The position numbers and the translations under genes are program-made. This document shows positions 48,601 to 59,502 of a DNA stretch of 64,000 nucleotides, piece after piece. The DNA comes from Dryas octopetala (taxonomy: Eukaryota; Streptophyta; Magnoliopsida; Rosales; Rosaceae), in NCBI GenBank assembly GCA_963921425.1, contig OY992835.1:23250001-23314000 (forward strand). Direction: 5' to 3'. How positions within the stretch are numbered: the stretch's first letter is position 1; the number at the start of each line of letters is the position of its first letter. Below the pieces are notes generated by a model, which was given only the letters and a program-made list of their open reading frames with translations, was not told where the DNA came from and made no database searches.

Positions 48601-49648
48601 ATGGACAGGAGAAAGACGGCCCAATGGGCTGGCTAAGACGGGCTTGCGGGTTGGCGTTGATTGATTGATTAATGAAACGTGGTCATTAGTTCTCGTTCGA
48701 AATCTCCCAAGTTTCTGATAAATCCGCCCCACGAGTGAGTCACGACCACTTCTGTCTTCCTCTTTCTCTCTCTCGAACTCAAAGGTCAAAATTTTCTGTT
48801 TCATTCGCAGCAGCGATGCTGAATGTCAAAGGTCAGAACTTTCTTTCTCTCTCGCTAAATTCTGAGATTTTTTTACATACAACGACGTAGTTTCATTCAA
48901 AAGAATACAATATAATAACGTACTACCTTTGATACTGTGATTGGCTCTGTTCCAAATTAATGTTATTTGCTGGGTTTTTATTTTTCTGTATGAATCTTTC
49001 TTCGTTCTTCTCAAAGCTCTGTTTTTTTGTTTAAAATATATATACTTAAACTTGAAGAAGGCCAAAGTTGAAACTTAGCTTATTCGAATACAACCCATCT
49101 GGTTCATTTGGTTTGGCGGGATGGTATTAATTAGAAATATATTATTATATAGGAATAAAATTTGGGCCTAAAGAGATGGAAATTGGTTGCTTCTTGGAGC
49201 TTGTAAGTTGAGAGAAGCAGAAGTTTGTTGTAGACATTCGCTAAAAGTATGTTCAGCCTAGTTGGAGTTGGAGTTTAAAAAAAGTTAATCAAACATATAA
49301 TTATTCTAGCTTTATTGCTAACCATTTAAAGGTTTCAATAAAACTAAATGCATTGCAGAATTACAACAATTTGTGGTGATATAATTCGTTACAAAGTTCC
49401 AATCTTTTTTCATGTTCATTTCTTTACTTATCAAGATTAGTAAACTAGTGTACAGTGTATGTGTGTGAATTTATTTATTGTAGAAGATGAGTTTTTCTCA
49501 TCTCGTTAGAAGCTCATTTTTGGTCTCTACTGTGCACAACTTGCAGGCAAGTAGACAAAGGGAATGATCAAGGGTGCTATAAAACGTGTGGAGACTGACC
49601 TAGTTAGGCGAATAGTAGAAAACATTCGGTTCAAGAAGATAATAGTAT
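45648..49648. other. Large divergent intergenic region; 5' UTR of the FCP1-like gene at the right
   Basis: Left end: promoter and 5' UTR of the methylesterase. Right end: from about 48700 a CT-rich leader, and an acceptor near 49545 (TTGCAG|GCAAGTAG), indicate a 5' UTR intron for the FCP1-like gene. A micro-insertion lies at 46897-46944 and (AT)n/(GT)n runs near 47495 and 47600. Open frames at 47183-47395 and 48580-48804 are unsupported. Confidence 0.45.
46897..46944. mobile_element. A-rich micro-insertion with 15-bp target duplication
   Basis: ACTAGTTAATGAGTC at 46897-46911 is repeated exactly at 46930-46944. The 18-bp insert is TTACCAAAAAATAAAAAG. Confidence 0.8.
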
Positions 49649-52231
49649 ATGATCAGGAATACTAGTTTCTTTTCAATGACCAAGGGTGAAGTGCAAGTTA
49701 ATCTCTTAGCAAATTCAGCACCCCGGTCTTCCTTTGTTAGAATTCCTGAGGCAGGTATGGAGACAACCAAAAATCCTGGGGAATTGAGTAAAGTGTTGAA
49801 AAAGAAAACAAGAAGGAGACATAGGAGGAAGAAGAAGCCAAATATATTGCAAAATACTGGTCTAACTCATAATCTGCCTCAGGAATATTGCCAGAGTGAC
49901 ACTAATCCTATGAATAGGTTGTCAACTTTAAGTCTATCTGATGAAAGAAGTAGTGAAGTACTAGTTATTTCATCAGGATCTGTTAAAACTATGAATGAAG
50001 AGGACAACAACTCAGGGATCTCACATAGCTCAATTGCGAGAACCCCAATAAGACATGCGGAGAAAAAGCTTCTTATTCTTGATATAAATGGACTGCTTGC
50101 TGATATAGTTTCTCCTCCTCCCAAGGGTTTCACATCTGACACACGAATTGCAGGAAGAGCAAGTGAGAGTTAATTCTGTACCCTTTTTTCACTTATAATC
50201 TTTAATGCTTTATTTATTATTTACCTTAAATCTTTCATGCTTTATCTGTTCTTCACCTTTAATTGCACCATTACTTTCTTTGTTCAGTTTTCAAGAGGCC
50301 CTACTATCTTGATTTTCTTAAGTTCTGCTTTGAGCGTTTCGAAGTGGGTGTGTGGTCTTCAAGATCCAAGTAACCTATAGACTGCTGTAATTTCTTTATT
50401 TATTTTAGATTTTGGAAGAACTGTCTTTCTTTTTCTTTTTATTGCCTCTCCTTTATTTTAGCAATATGTTGATTGTTATCAATTGGTATTAGGAATAATT
50501 ATTCACAGAATGCCTATTAATTTGTTGAAGGAAAATTGTGGAAAGAGTAATTGATTATCTGATGGGTGATATGAAGCACAAGTTGCTGTTTTGTTGGGTA
50601 AGCACTTCTGTTCTGTTTCTATTGATTTTTTTGCAGGTTTTTGTCTGAACATTTGGTGGAGTGTTTGTGCGTCATCTAGTTCCTTATGGAGTAGAAATTA
50701 TGATAACATTCCTGAGTCAACCTCGCTTACTTGCTCATACCCTCAGTTACTTTTTGGGATGATAATTTAAATTCGATAATCTCCCAATTATTAAAGGCAT
50801 GCAAGATTTTCGGGCCACTTTGGTCCACGATAGCCCCTGGATTGTATTGGTTTTGATTCTTTTGATAAGCAAATCTCTGTCTTAGTCTTTTTCCTGTGTC
50901 TATTGCTTAAGTCAGAAAAAGAGCTTCCTTCATTGAATGGTTTAGTAGGTGCAGTATCAGCCTAGCGCAATCAAACAATGAATACTTGAATTGGCACATT
51001 TTCTCTTGCGGGTAGAAATTGCTAAAATCATGTTCCTCTACCAGTCTGCAACTAGCTTTATTATGATTTTCTAATGACTGGTGGTATCCTAGATTCTTTT
51101 AACACTTTTCATCTCAGGTTCACTTAAATTAGCTCGAACAGTGATTTCCTTGCATCTAATTGTGCAAATCTTGATAGATTTTATAATGGTTTTGCAGGAT
51201 CTATCCCACTGCACTGCAACAGGGTTTAGAACTCTAGAAAATAGGCACAAGACCTTGGTTTTTAAGGAACTGAGGAAAATTTGGGAAAAACACGACCCTA
51301 GTCTTCCATGGGAGATGGGTGTATATAATGAATCAAATACATTGTTGTTGGATGATTCTCCCTACAAAGCCCTGCTTAATCCTGTAAGTTTTTGTTTTGA
51401 TTTGCCTTTTCTTTTCTTTTCTTTTGGGCTACTCATTTATATAATAAGTAATTCTTGTTTTGGATTTGTTTTGAACTTTCATCTAATAGGCACATACTGC
51501 AGTCTGTCCTTATTCATACAAGTTTCAGGGAGGGAGTGACACTTCATTAGGTAATAAAGAATTGGTCGATTACTGCTTTATGTTTCCAGAAAATGTACAT
51601 GCACCATACAAGGCTACAAATATGCTGGAAGAATTGCCTTCTAACTTAGCAGTAGCACGATTGTTATGCTTGTGACATACTGAAACCTTGATGCTAGATC
51701 ATCTCTAGAATCCTTTGGTTGACTTAAATACAGTTATCATTTAAGTACAAACAACTTATTCAAAAGTTTATACAAATTGACTTGTCAGCAACCTCCACCA
51801 TATTCATATGTACCTTATAAGTGAAGAAAACTTATGCTTTTTTTGGGTCTTAAAAATTTCAATAAGTTGTTGGTAATAAGTAAAAAGTCCGTGTTAGGAC
51901 ACCATTTTGTTGAAATAATGCATCCATCCCTAGAGTTTACTGTGCACTTAGGTTGCTTGAATGGTAGCATGTATCAATTATATGCTGGGTTGAAGGCAAA
52001 GGATAAATAAAATAACTGCAATATATGACAGGTCCTGCAGGTGATCTTCGGGCCTATCTTGAAAGGTTGGCTGCTGCTGAAAATGTGCAGGAGTTTATAG
52101 AGCAACACTCATTTGGCCAAAGACCAATTACTGAAACTAGTGCATCTTGGGCTTTCTACCTCAGGGTTCTTAGTACGGTGTATTCCTTTAAAACCAGCAA
52201 CATAACCTGTAACTCTTCCATTAAGCTTTAG
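49649..52231 (+). CDS. FCP1/NIF-domain HAD protein (CTD small phosphatase-like)
   Basis: Six exons (49649-50162, 50288-50369, 50531-50597, 51198-51383, 51490-51550, 52032-52231) give 369 residues. The first half is a low-complexity, basic region with a likely nuclear localisation signal (KKKTRRRHRRKKKP). The HAD domain starts at KKLLILDINGLLADI and continues with RPYYLDFLKFCFERF, VGVWSSRSKK (motif II), LLFCWDLSHC, and LLLDDSPYK (motif IV with two Asp). It resembles proteins annotated as FCP1 homology domain-containing C1271.03c-like. True FCP1/SCP phosphatases have DxDxT at motif I; here it is DIN, so the second Asp, the general acid, is Asn. The end (about the last 25 residues, after WAFYLRVL) is less certain and could be spliced differently. 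The start is the first ATG after an in-frame TAG. Confidence 0.87.
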
Positions 52232-55200
52232 GTATGAACCTTGATTCTCTTGTATTTTTGTATTGCTTTCCTTTGCGTCTCATTTCGAGCCTGCTCGTAT
52301 TCATTAAAGGAGCATTGTCCCAAAGCTTTACCAAACAAATGGAGCTGGTGATTTACCAAAACAGCCATAGGTTATAGAAAAATTTGACCGCAGAAACACT
52401 GTAATTGAAGTCTCATTTGGAACAAATATTGGAAATTTACTTTCTGGTGGATCCATCTTTTGGAGAATCTCTTATGGTCATTCTTGTTTTTTGTCAAAGA
52501 ATGGAACAGTTCATTTCATCTTCAGATATCAGATATATAGAATTGGCTGACTTATCAAGTTTCTGTCTTGAATTAATATTTACAAGTTGTTTTTTTCTTT
52601 TCCTTATGTGTTTTGGGCTTTTTGCTGATGGGTATTAGTTGCATACTAGCACAGGGAACGTTGACGCCTGTTATTCACTTCATTGTACTTGACAATATAT
52701 TTTTGTGTATGGGTCATGCAAACTTCCAAAGGATCAAGGCTTCTCTTGGTGCTTGGGCTCAATCTATCTGCGGTTAGATTATGTTATTGGGCTCAAAGTA
52801 TTGGGCAAGTGAACCAGGTCAGTGCTGAAGCCTATTAAATCATTCAAAGCCTATACAAGCCAAGCTTATTTCTGAAATCCCCTAGGGACCTGACATACTT
52901 TATTCTCTTCATCAATATTGGAAGCTTTGCATCAATCTGTAATTTTCTGCATTGCCTTTCAGCTTAGAAATAAGTGAATCCCTACCCTCCAAAAGCAATC
53001 ATACCTAGAAGGCTAGAAGCAATCTCCACATACGTGATAGAGATATTACATGCCATGAATCCCTACCCATATGTGTCATCCATCGATTTTCCCATTTCAT
53101 GTAGTACATGCATGCATAAGATGGACTCATGCAATATGCAACAGTAGGCTGTACTGAGTGTCACTATCGCCTGCATTTTTCATAAAAATTGTACTATGGC
53201 CTATGGCATGTTTTCTTCAGTAGCCTACCTAAACTTTTGACAAAACTTGTGACCACAAACACTCATGATTTTGGCCCTTTGGGGATGCCATAATGTTCTT
53301 TTCCTCATCATTTTTACAAGGATATGGTGTTGACACTTCGACCAGTAGGTCCAGTGCCCATTCCCCTGTTCAACCTTGCCCACAAATCTCACACCCATTT
53401 TCCTATATAATAATGTAAGGTACAATAGAGCCATTATGCAAAAGATCACATATGTACTGTAAGTTCGTAGCCCAATTTCAATGGGACTGACATATTGATG
53501 CTGCATGGTTCGCAAATCCGATATGGACCATATGGTTCCTCTGAGATTCATATGATGACAACAGAGACGTTTAAAAACATATGGGCCCATGCACCCACCT
53601 AAAAGACAAAAAAAGAAGATAGGGTTGGGCTCCAATGGTTAGTCAGAGAAGTTCGTTTATGCCACAAACAGTGTACGATGTAAAAACAGTTCATAAATTC
53701 ATACTCGAATATGAAAATGTGAATTGTCAAAATTTAAGGTTTAAAAATATATTTGTAAATTATAAGAGTCGATATTACTAGTTAGGGAGCAAGGGGTTCA
53801 TGATGAAATTAACCCAAGCGTCTACGTACCTAGGAGGTTGTGTGGATTTCTTAAAACGCACCATGAGGTCTTTTTCTTTGCAGTTGTTTTGGAGTTTTAA
53901 CCAGTTGAAGTCGTCAATGACATCACAGCTCTGGTACTGGAAGTATAATCAAACTTGTTATCAGACCTGGCATGTGACATAGACGACTTTTGGATCTCAG
54001 TTACCTGGCAATTTGATTGGATGTTCTGTTTCTTGACTTTTAACCATCGCCAATCTTATAAACAAACAAACTTATTAAGGTCACTCTTCTTAGTACATGT
54101 GACACTTCCAATATTTTGGTTTACAATTGTTCGCTTAGTTTGCTTCATATAAAAAAGAAAACTAGAGAGTTTTCAAATTTAGTTGTTTGGTTTTGATTTC
54201 TTACACACCAAGTTCAGATCTGTGAGATCCCTCAAGGCTCTTATTCTCACGTAGAATAAGGGATAAGATGCGATGCATGGTTCATTGACTTCATTAGCCA
54301 CATAGAATAAGCCTCTAACGTGGAACTATCATATACACTAATTCATACACACCTTGTTTAATGGTCACACAATTTTGGGTCCTCCATGGAAATTCCTCAG
54401 AACATGAATAGGAACCTACCCTACCTATTCATATGTAATTGATAAATTATTGGGATATTATCCCCTTTTGTTGACTTTCCCAAAGCCCCTAAATAAAATT
54501 TAATTACTTGTACACATGGTGATTTGATGATGAGAATTGGTGGGGATATGGATATGAATCATAAGATCATGTGCCAATCATGGTGGGGGGGGAAGAGGGT
54601 AATGCCAGCTTCTTCTTGGAACCTAGTTTAGGATTATATGATGGAGATGCTTAGTTGGTCCCCTCCAAATGAAGCTAAGCTAGCAAAAGGCAAAATGGGC
54701 AATCCTCATGTGATACCTTCACTTTTTCCATGTGCCCCTGCACCCCACCCTCCTCTGCTATTTCAATTATCGGTCTATATCTCTTTCACAATCACCCCTT
54801 TTTTTCATATGAGATTGCATCACTTAAGATGAAATAATTTAAGTGGGTAGCTAGCTAGGTCAAGGATGCACCTAGAAATTCATGTATAATATGGAATGTA
54901 TTTAATTATTTAAAGCTAGCTAAGCTAACATTCCCCATGCAAGCAAAACTTAATTAAACTAGCTTAAAGCTCATTTCCCAAGTACCAATTAAACAATCTT
55001 TTCATATTCTATTGTTTTAGGAGTAGATCGAGAACTGTTTGAACTTTGAACCTGATGATGGACACCACCATCACACCACAAAACAAATCTGAGCATATAT
55101 GATATGATATATAATTAATTAACTAGCTATTTTGAAAAAGGTTTAGGATCTTCACTCCATTGGAATCAATATTAATATTAATGGGTACAAATACAAGTCA

Positions 55201-57109
55201 TGCTAAATCTCAAAAGCTAGCTAACAAAAAGTGTCACTATTTTGATTCATTAATTATCACTTCCATGTGTGCTGTGTGGTAGTTGTAAATGACTTTTCTT
55301 AGTATATAAGAATAGTATTATTCTCTATACAATGAAAAGGTCTTTATATAGTATATACTAATTGGGTGTATTCAGAGAAAATGGTGAATTGCTTGCATAA
55401 CTCGCTTTCTATAAACATAATAGAGATGGAGCTAAGCCTAGCACAATTGGCTGGCACCTAACATGTTACATGTTGAATTGCACTTGTACGTCTCAAATGG
55501 TTCAAAAGTAGGCCTTTTTGGTCCAAGAGCTAGTACTCCAAGCTTTTTCTTTCGGTCAGGACATATTTTATAATTAGAGCTAATTTATATGCATTAGGAA
55601 GAAGCAAAAAGTGGTGAAATTTTGGAGTATTGGACTGGTTCTCATTATATTTCTTTAAATTCTTTAGTAATATAGGAAATATGCTCAGTACCCAAAAAAA
55701 TAACAAAACAAAAAAAAGAATATCCCCGGCTGATCATAAGGTCATCTGGTACATATTGAGTTAGTATATATATATTCATAACAAAAAAATAAAAAACTAA
55801 AACTTCGAAGTTGCACAACTCAATCAATTGTTAATGATTAATTTTCCATCACAGCTAATTTAATGGGTCAATCCTAGCTTTTAAGTAGTATAATATATAT
55901 GAATCAGTACCAGTACTATATAGCCCATGTTGAAGCAGAGCACGTGCCAATGACAGTGTGACATGCACCCCGAATTAATTGCATGGTTATATATGGTTAT
56001 ATATATATATATATATATATATATTGAATGGAGATTATATGGTGATGAATGCGACTTTTCCTTTTTGTGGAGGAAATTTCATTCATCGGTCTTCAGGTTT
56101 AGGTTTGAGTAGTAGTCCAGATAATGTTAGGTCTGATCAAGGAAACCTAGCTACATTTTATGGGTAGCGTGGTAAACATTTCTCATCATCTTGTAACTTC
56201 AAAATCGATCGATATATATATATATATATATAGTAGTAAATTAATCAACCACTCTTGGGTAGCTCACATCGATCTGAATCAGTTTGGACATCAGACATAG
56301 TATAGTTTTTCTTGGGTTAGATGAATTTGTCAAAGAAAACACGTATAAAGAATAATGTTCTTAATTGGCATATATTCCCTACATATGGCTAAAACATGTA
56401 TCTTCTGGCATGCACAATATTTGTGAAAACCATATATGGCTGCATGCATGCCCAAATAAATACTTGTAGGTCTGAAGTACTAGTGTAGTATACTACGTAC
56501 GTACGGATATCTTTACACAAAGTTTTGCAACTAAGTGCTAGCTCATGAATATATAGGGTGTAATTTATTTTTTTCCGGCCATATACATATGTAGGCCGTA
56601 ATTAATATTTTGAAAAAAAAAATTATTTACTGTGTGCAAATTACTAAGTGAGAAACATACCTGATCCATCTGTGGATGATTGTGTGCAAATTTATTAATT
56701 TAACAGATCCCGATGGTTTGATTAATCATTAATTGTAGTTTGCTTCAAGAAATAGCAAAGACACAAATTAAAAAGTGATCCAACTTCAGCAACCCTGTCC
56801 TGGCCAGCTAGACAGAATATATTATCTAAAAAAAACCCATATATATGGTGTACTATGTGTATGTAATTAAGACAATTTCTATGGAAATTAATTTTTTGCA
56901 AAGAAAAAAAGACAAGATATTTATATGTGGAATTAAAACCTGTATGCCTTGTCCATGGTAACGTAGCTGCAACAGGTATACACCACGTGACAATCTAACT
57001 TTAGTAGACCAAACTATTAATGTAACAGAAAATATGCAATTTTCCAGGGATGACTCAATGGATCATAAACCTTCATAAACTTACCACTCTCATTCTCAAC
57101 GTACGTCTG

Positions 57110-57420
57110 CCCATCTTTTCTGCACAATTTTGTGAAAAGGTACATATTATGGTCCAAAGTCCAAACCCACTACAAGGATTTTTGCATTCTTTTTTGTCCT
57201 TTTTCTCTTATTAAATGCTTATGTGTCCATCACATAAAATAAGTTTTATAACCACATATATATTCCCATCTTTTCTGCACAATTTTGTGAAAAAGATACA
57301 TATTATGGTACAAAGTCCAAACCCACTACAAGGATTTTTGCATTTTTTTTTGTCCTTTTTCTCTTATTAAATGCTTATGTGTCCATCACATAAAATAAGT
57401 TTTATAACCACATATATATT
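57110..57420. repeat. 155-bp tandem duplication, two near-identical copies
   Basis: Unit 1 is 57110-57264 and unit 2 57265-57420. They differ by a handful of bases (for example GGTACATATTATGGTCC against AGATACATATTATGGTAC). Noncoding. Confidence 0.92.
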
Positions 57421-57678
57421 GGATCAGTCTTGTTCATTTTAAACGTATAAAACTTATATTTAGGGGTGTTTTGGCTTCGTAAGATAATATTTTCTATCTA
57501 CATATGTAGGATATTACTCTCAATAAAAAAAGCATAATAACATTATATGTTAAATTATTTGTCAATATAAAATTTCTATAATTATAATTTTTTTATATTT
57601 TAAAACTTTTAATCATGCATATAATTACATTCTATTTAATTAAAAATGCATAGTATGATCTGAAGGATATTAAAAATA

Positions 57679-57717
57679 AGTTAGTCTTTCAGACCAAAAA
57701 AAAAAATAGTTAGTCTT
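57679..57717. mobile_element. Poly-A micro-insertion with 10-bp target duplication
   Basis: AGTTAGTCTT at 57679-57688 is repeated at 57708-57717. The 19-bp insert is TCAGACC, A11, T. It is the reverse complement of the core of the 4344-4364 insert (T14 GGTCTGA). Confidence 0.75.
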
Positions 57718-57903
57718 GTAGTAATTAGTAAACATTGTCCAATAGTAAAAAACTAAAAACCACATGAGGATCTAGAGGAGGGCAGGTTGGTAATTGGACA
57801 TGCAGGGGAATGGCTGGAAAAGGGCTTTAGGGTCAGGCGGTATAGTTCAGGCCTTCCAGTACATAAATCCACAAATGTTTTCTTGTTTTTCTTCTTCTTC
57901 CAC

Positions 57904-57931
<28 letters not shown>
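57904..57931. repeat. (CT)14 microsatellite
   Basis: Perfect CT run about 1.6 kb before the LONGIFOLIA start codon. Confidence 0.9.
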
Positions 57932-57934
<3 letters not shown>

Positions 57935-58271
57935 AGATCCACATGCCCTGAGACCCACACATAATTTTGTCCACATGGAAGTGGGAGAAAATGAACAAAC
58001 CACATCTGACCCACCCACCCATTCACATCCAAATCTGACCCACCCATTCACACCTCCTCCACCTCTTTGCCTCCCTCTCCTTCTCCAGTCAATATCTTAA
58101 TTAGCCCATTGCCCCATTCTCTTTCGGGTTTGCATGTGTAAATATGACTCATTATTATAAGCACTATACAAAACTGACAAGTTTTTCTTCTTCTTTCAAA
58201 ACTTGAACTTTTGATTTGTTTCTAGTAGTGAGTTGGACCCCCTAAATTTCTCTCCTACTTTATTCATTTAA

Positions 58272-58319
58272 ACTTATTTGAGTATAGTAGCCCAAAAAAA
58301 AAAAACTCATTTGAGTATA
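58272..58319. mobile_element. Poly-A micro-insertion with 15-bp imperfect direct repeats
   Basis: ACTTATTTGAGTATA at 58272-58286 and ACTCATTTGAGTATA at 58305-58319 (one mismatch) flank GTAGCCC plus A11 (18 bp). Confidence 0.7.
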
Positions 58320-58601
58320 ATCTCAAACTCTAGAGTTTTAGTTGCTAGAAACAATATTTTCTTAATAAAAATGAACAGTTGGGTTCTTTTTAAATGACAT
58401 CAAATGGTTGAGATTTTAATTTCGGAGAAAAATAAAAAAAGGTGGACTGTGGACATAAAGAAAGAGAGGATGCTCGCCTCTTTAAAGTTTAAACAGGGTT
58501 GGGATCTCAACTCGCTGATATTATATTTGAGGCAATTTCAACTTTATTCAGTTCTTCTGTTCATTTAAATTATAAATTTTGAAAAATGTGTCAATTTTCA
58601 T

Positions 58602-58603
<2 letters not shown>

Positions 58604-58642
<39 letters not shown>
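58604..58642. repeat. (CT)19 microsatellite
   Basis: Perfect CT run about 130-180 bp upstream of the presumed LONGIFOLIA leader; CT tracts near plant transcription starts are common and can act as GAGA-type elements. Confidence 0.9.
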
Positions 58643-58646
<4 letters not shown>

Positions 58647-59443
58647 GTAATATAATAAAATAAATGTTATGAACAATTCTCATTGTCCCCAAACTGATAT
58701 TCAGCAGTGCATATATAATATACCACAAAGTTCACAAACCCTGCTATGTGCTCTTAGGCTGTAGCTGCCTTTCCTAGAGAGAGCCAAAAGACAAAGCATT
58801 CTTTTGTGCAGTTAGAAAACCCAAAAGAAAAGAAAGAAAAAAAAAAAAAAAAAACATCTCTTCTTGGGTCTGCAGAACAGAACAACCCTCTGCAATAGTC
58901 CTTAGAAGGTGGGGCTGGTAGTGGTGGAGACTGTTTGGTGTCGTTGGGTCCCTTAATTCCATGTCTCTTTTGTTCATTTGGGTTTTGCAGGAAGATATTG
59001 TCTGCCTTCTTCTGTGAAACCCCAAAAAAATGAATTTATTTTATTTCTCATAGGTAGGGGAGTTGAGTTATTGTTCTTCTGGGTTTCGTATGTTTTTCTC
59101 ATTTTTCTTCTCTTGTTCATTCTCTGTTTTGCATAACAAGTAAGTCTTATAGAAACTAAAACATCTCTTCTCTGAAATTCTGCTGCCAAAAGAAGATTAA
59201 TATAGAGAAGTCTTAATGCAGTCTTTATGACTTTTAATAAGTAGGCAAAAAGATAGTGACTTAAGGAAAAATTGAGACCACTCAACTCAACATCTCAGAC
59301 AAACTGTGTTCTTTTTTGGCGAGACATATAAAAAAATGCATGGTTTTTGAGTCTTCTCAAATTCTTGAAGCCAATACTAATAACAATTTGATTATCTGGA
59401 ACTCTTGCAGTTTCTTATTAGAGAGAGCAAGGATTGAACACAA

Positions 59444-59464
59444 ATGGAAGCTCAAAACGTGTAA
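59444..59464 (+). promoter_or_regulatory. Short uORF in the LONGIFOLIA leader
   Basis: ATG GAA GCT CAA AAC GTG TAA (6 codons) ends 38 nt before the main ATG. Its start context (ACAAATGG) has A at -3 and G at +4, so it is likely to be recognised. It could lower translation of the main frame; this is inference. Confidence 0.5.
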
Positions 59465-59502
59465 GCTGCAGTTAGCTAGCTTGTGAAGCAGAGGAGTTGA
59501 AG

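Larger units (their letters stand above)
52232..59502. other. Large intergenic region (7.3 kb) before LONGIFOLIA
   Basis: I could not find a gene. It contains several (AT)n runs (about 56000 and 56215), CT microsatellites (57904-57931, 58604-58642), the tandem duplication at 57110-57420 and micro-insertions at 57679-57717 and 58272-58319. The minus-strand frame at 53225-53635 has no recognised homology. From about 58740 a CT-rich, poly-A-bearing leader and splice-like sites (acceptor CTTGCAG at 59404-59410) suggest a spliced 5' UTR of LONGIFOLIA. Confidence 0.45.

Noticed and set aside
53225..53635. 136-codon minus-strand open frame in the large spacer
   Set aside because: Cysteine-rich but without a recognisable domain, signal or splice context.
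55928..55948. 21-nt stretch resembling miR164 (TGTTGAAGCAGAGCACGTGCC)
   Set aside because: Four differences from the miR164 sequence I know, and no complementary arm within about 200 bp to form a hairpin.
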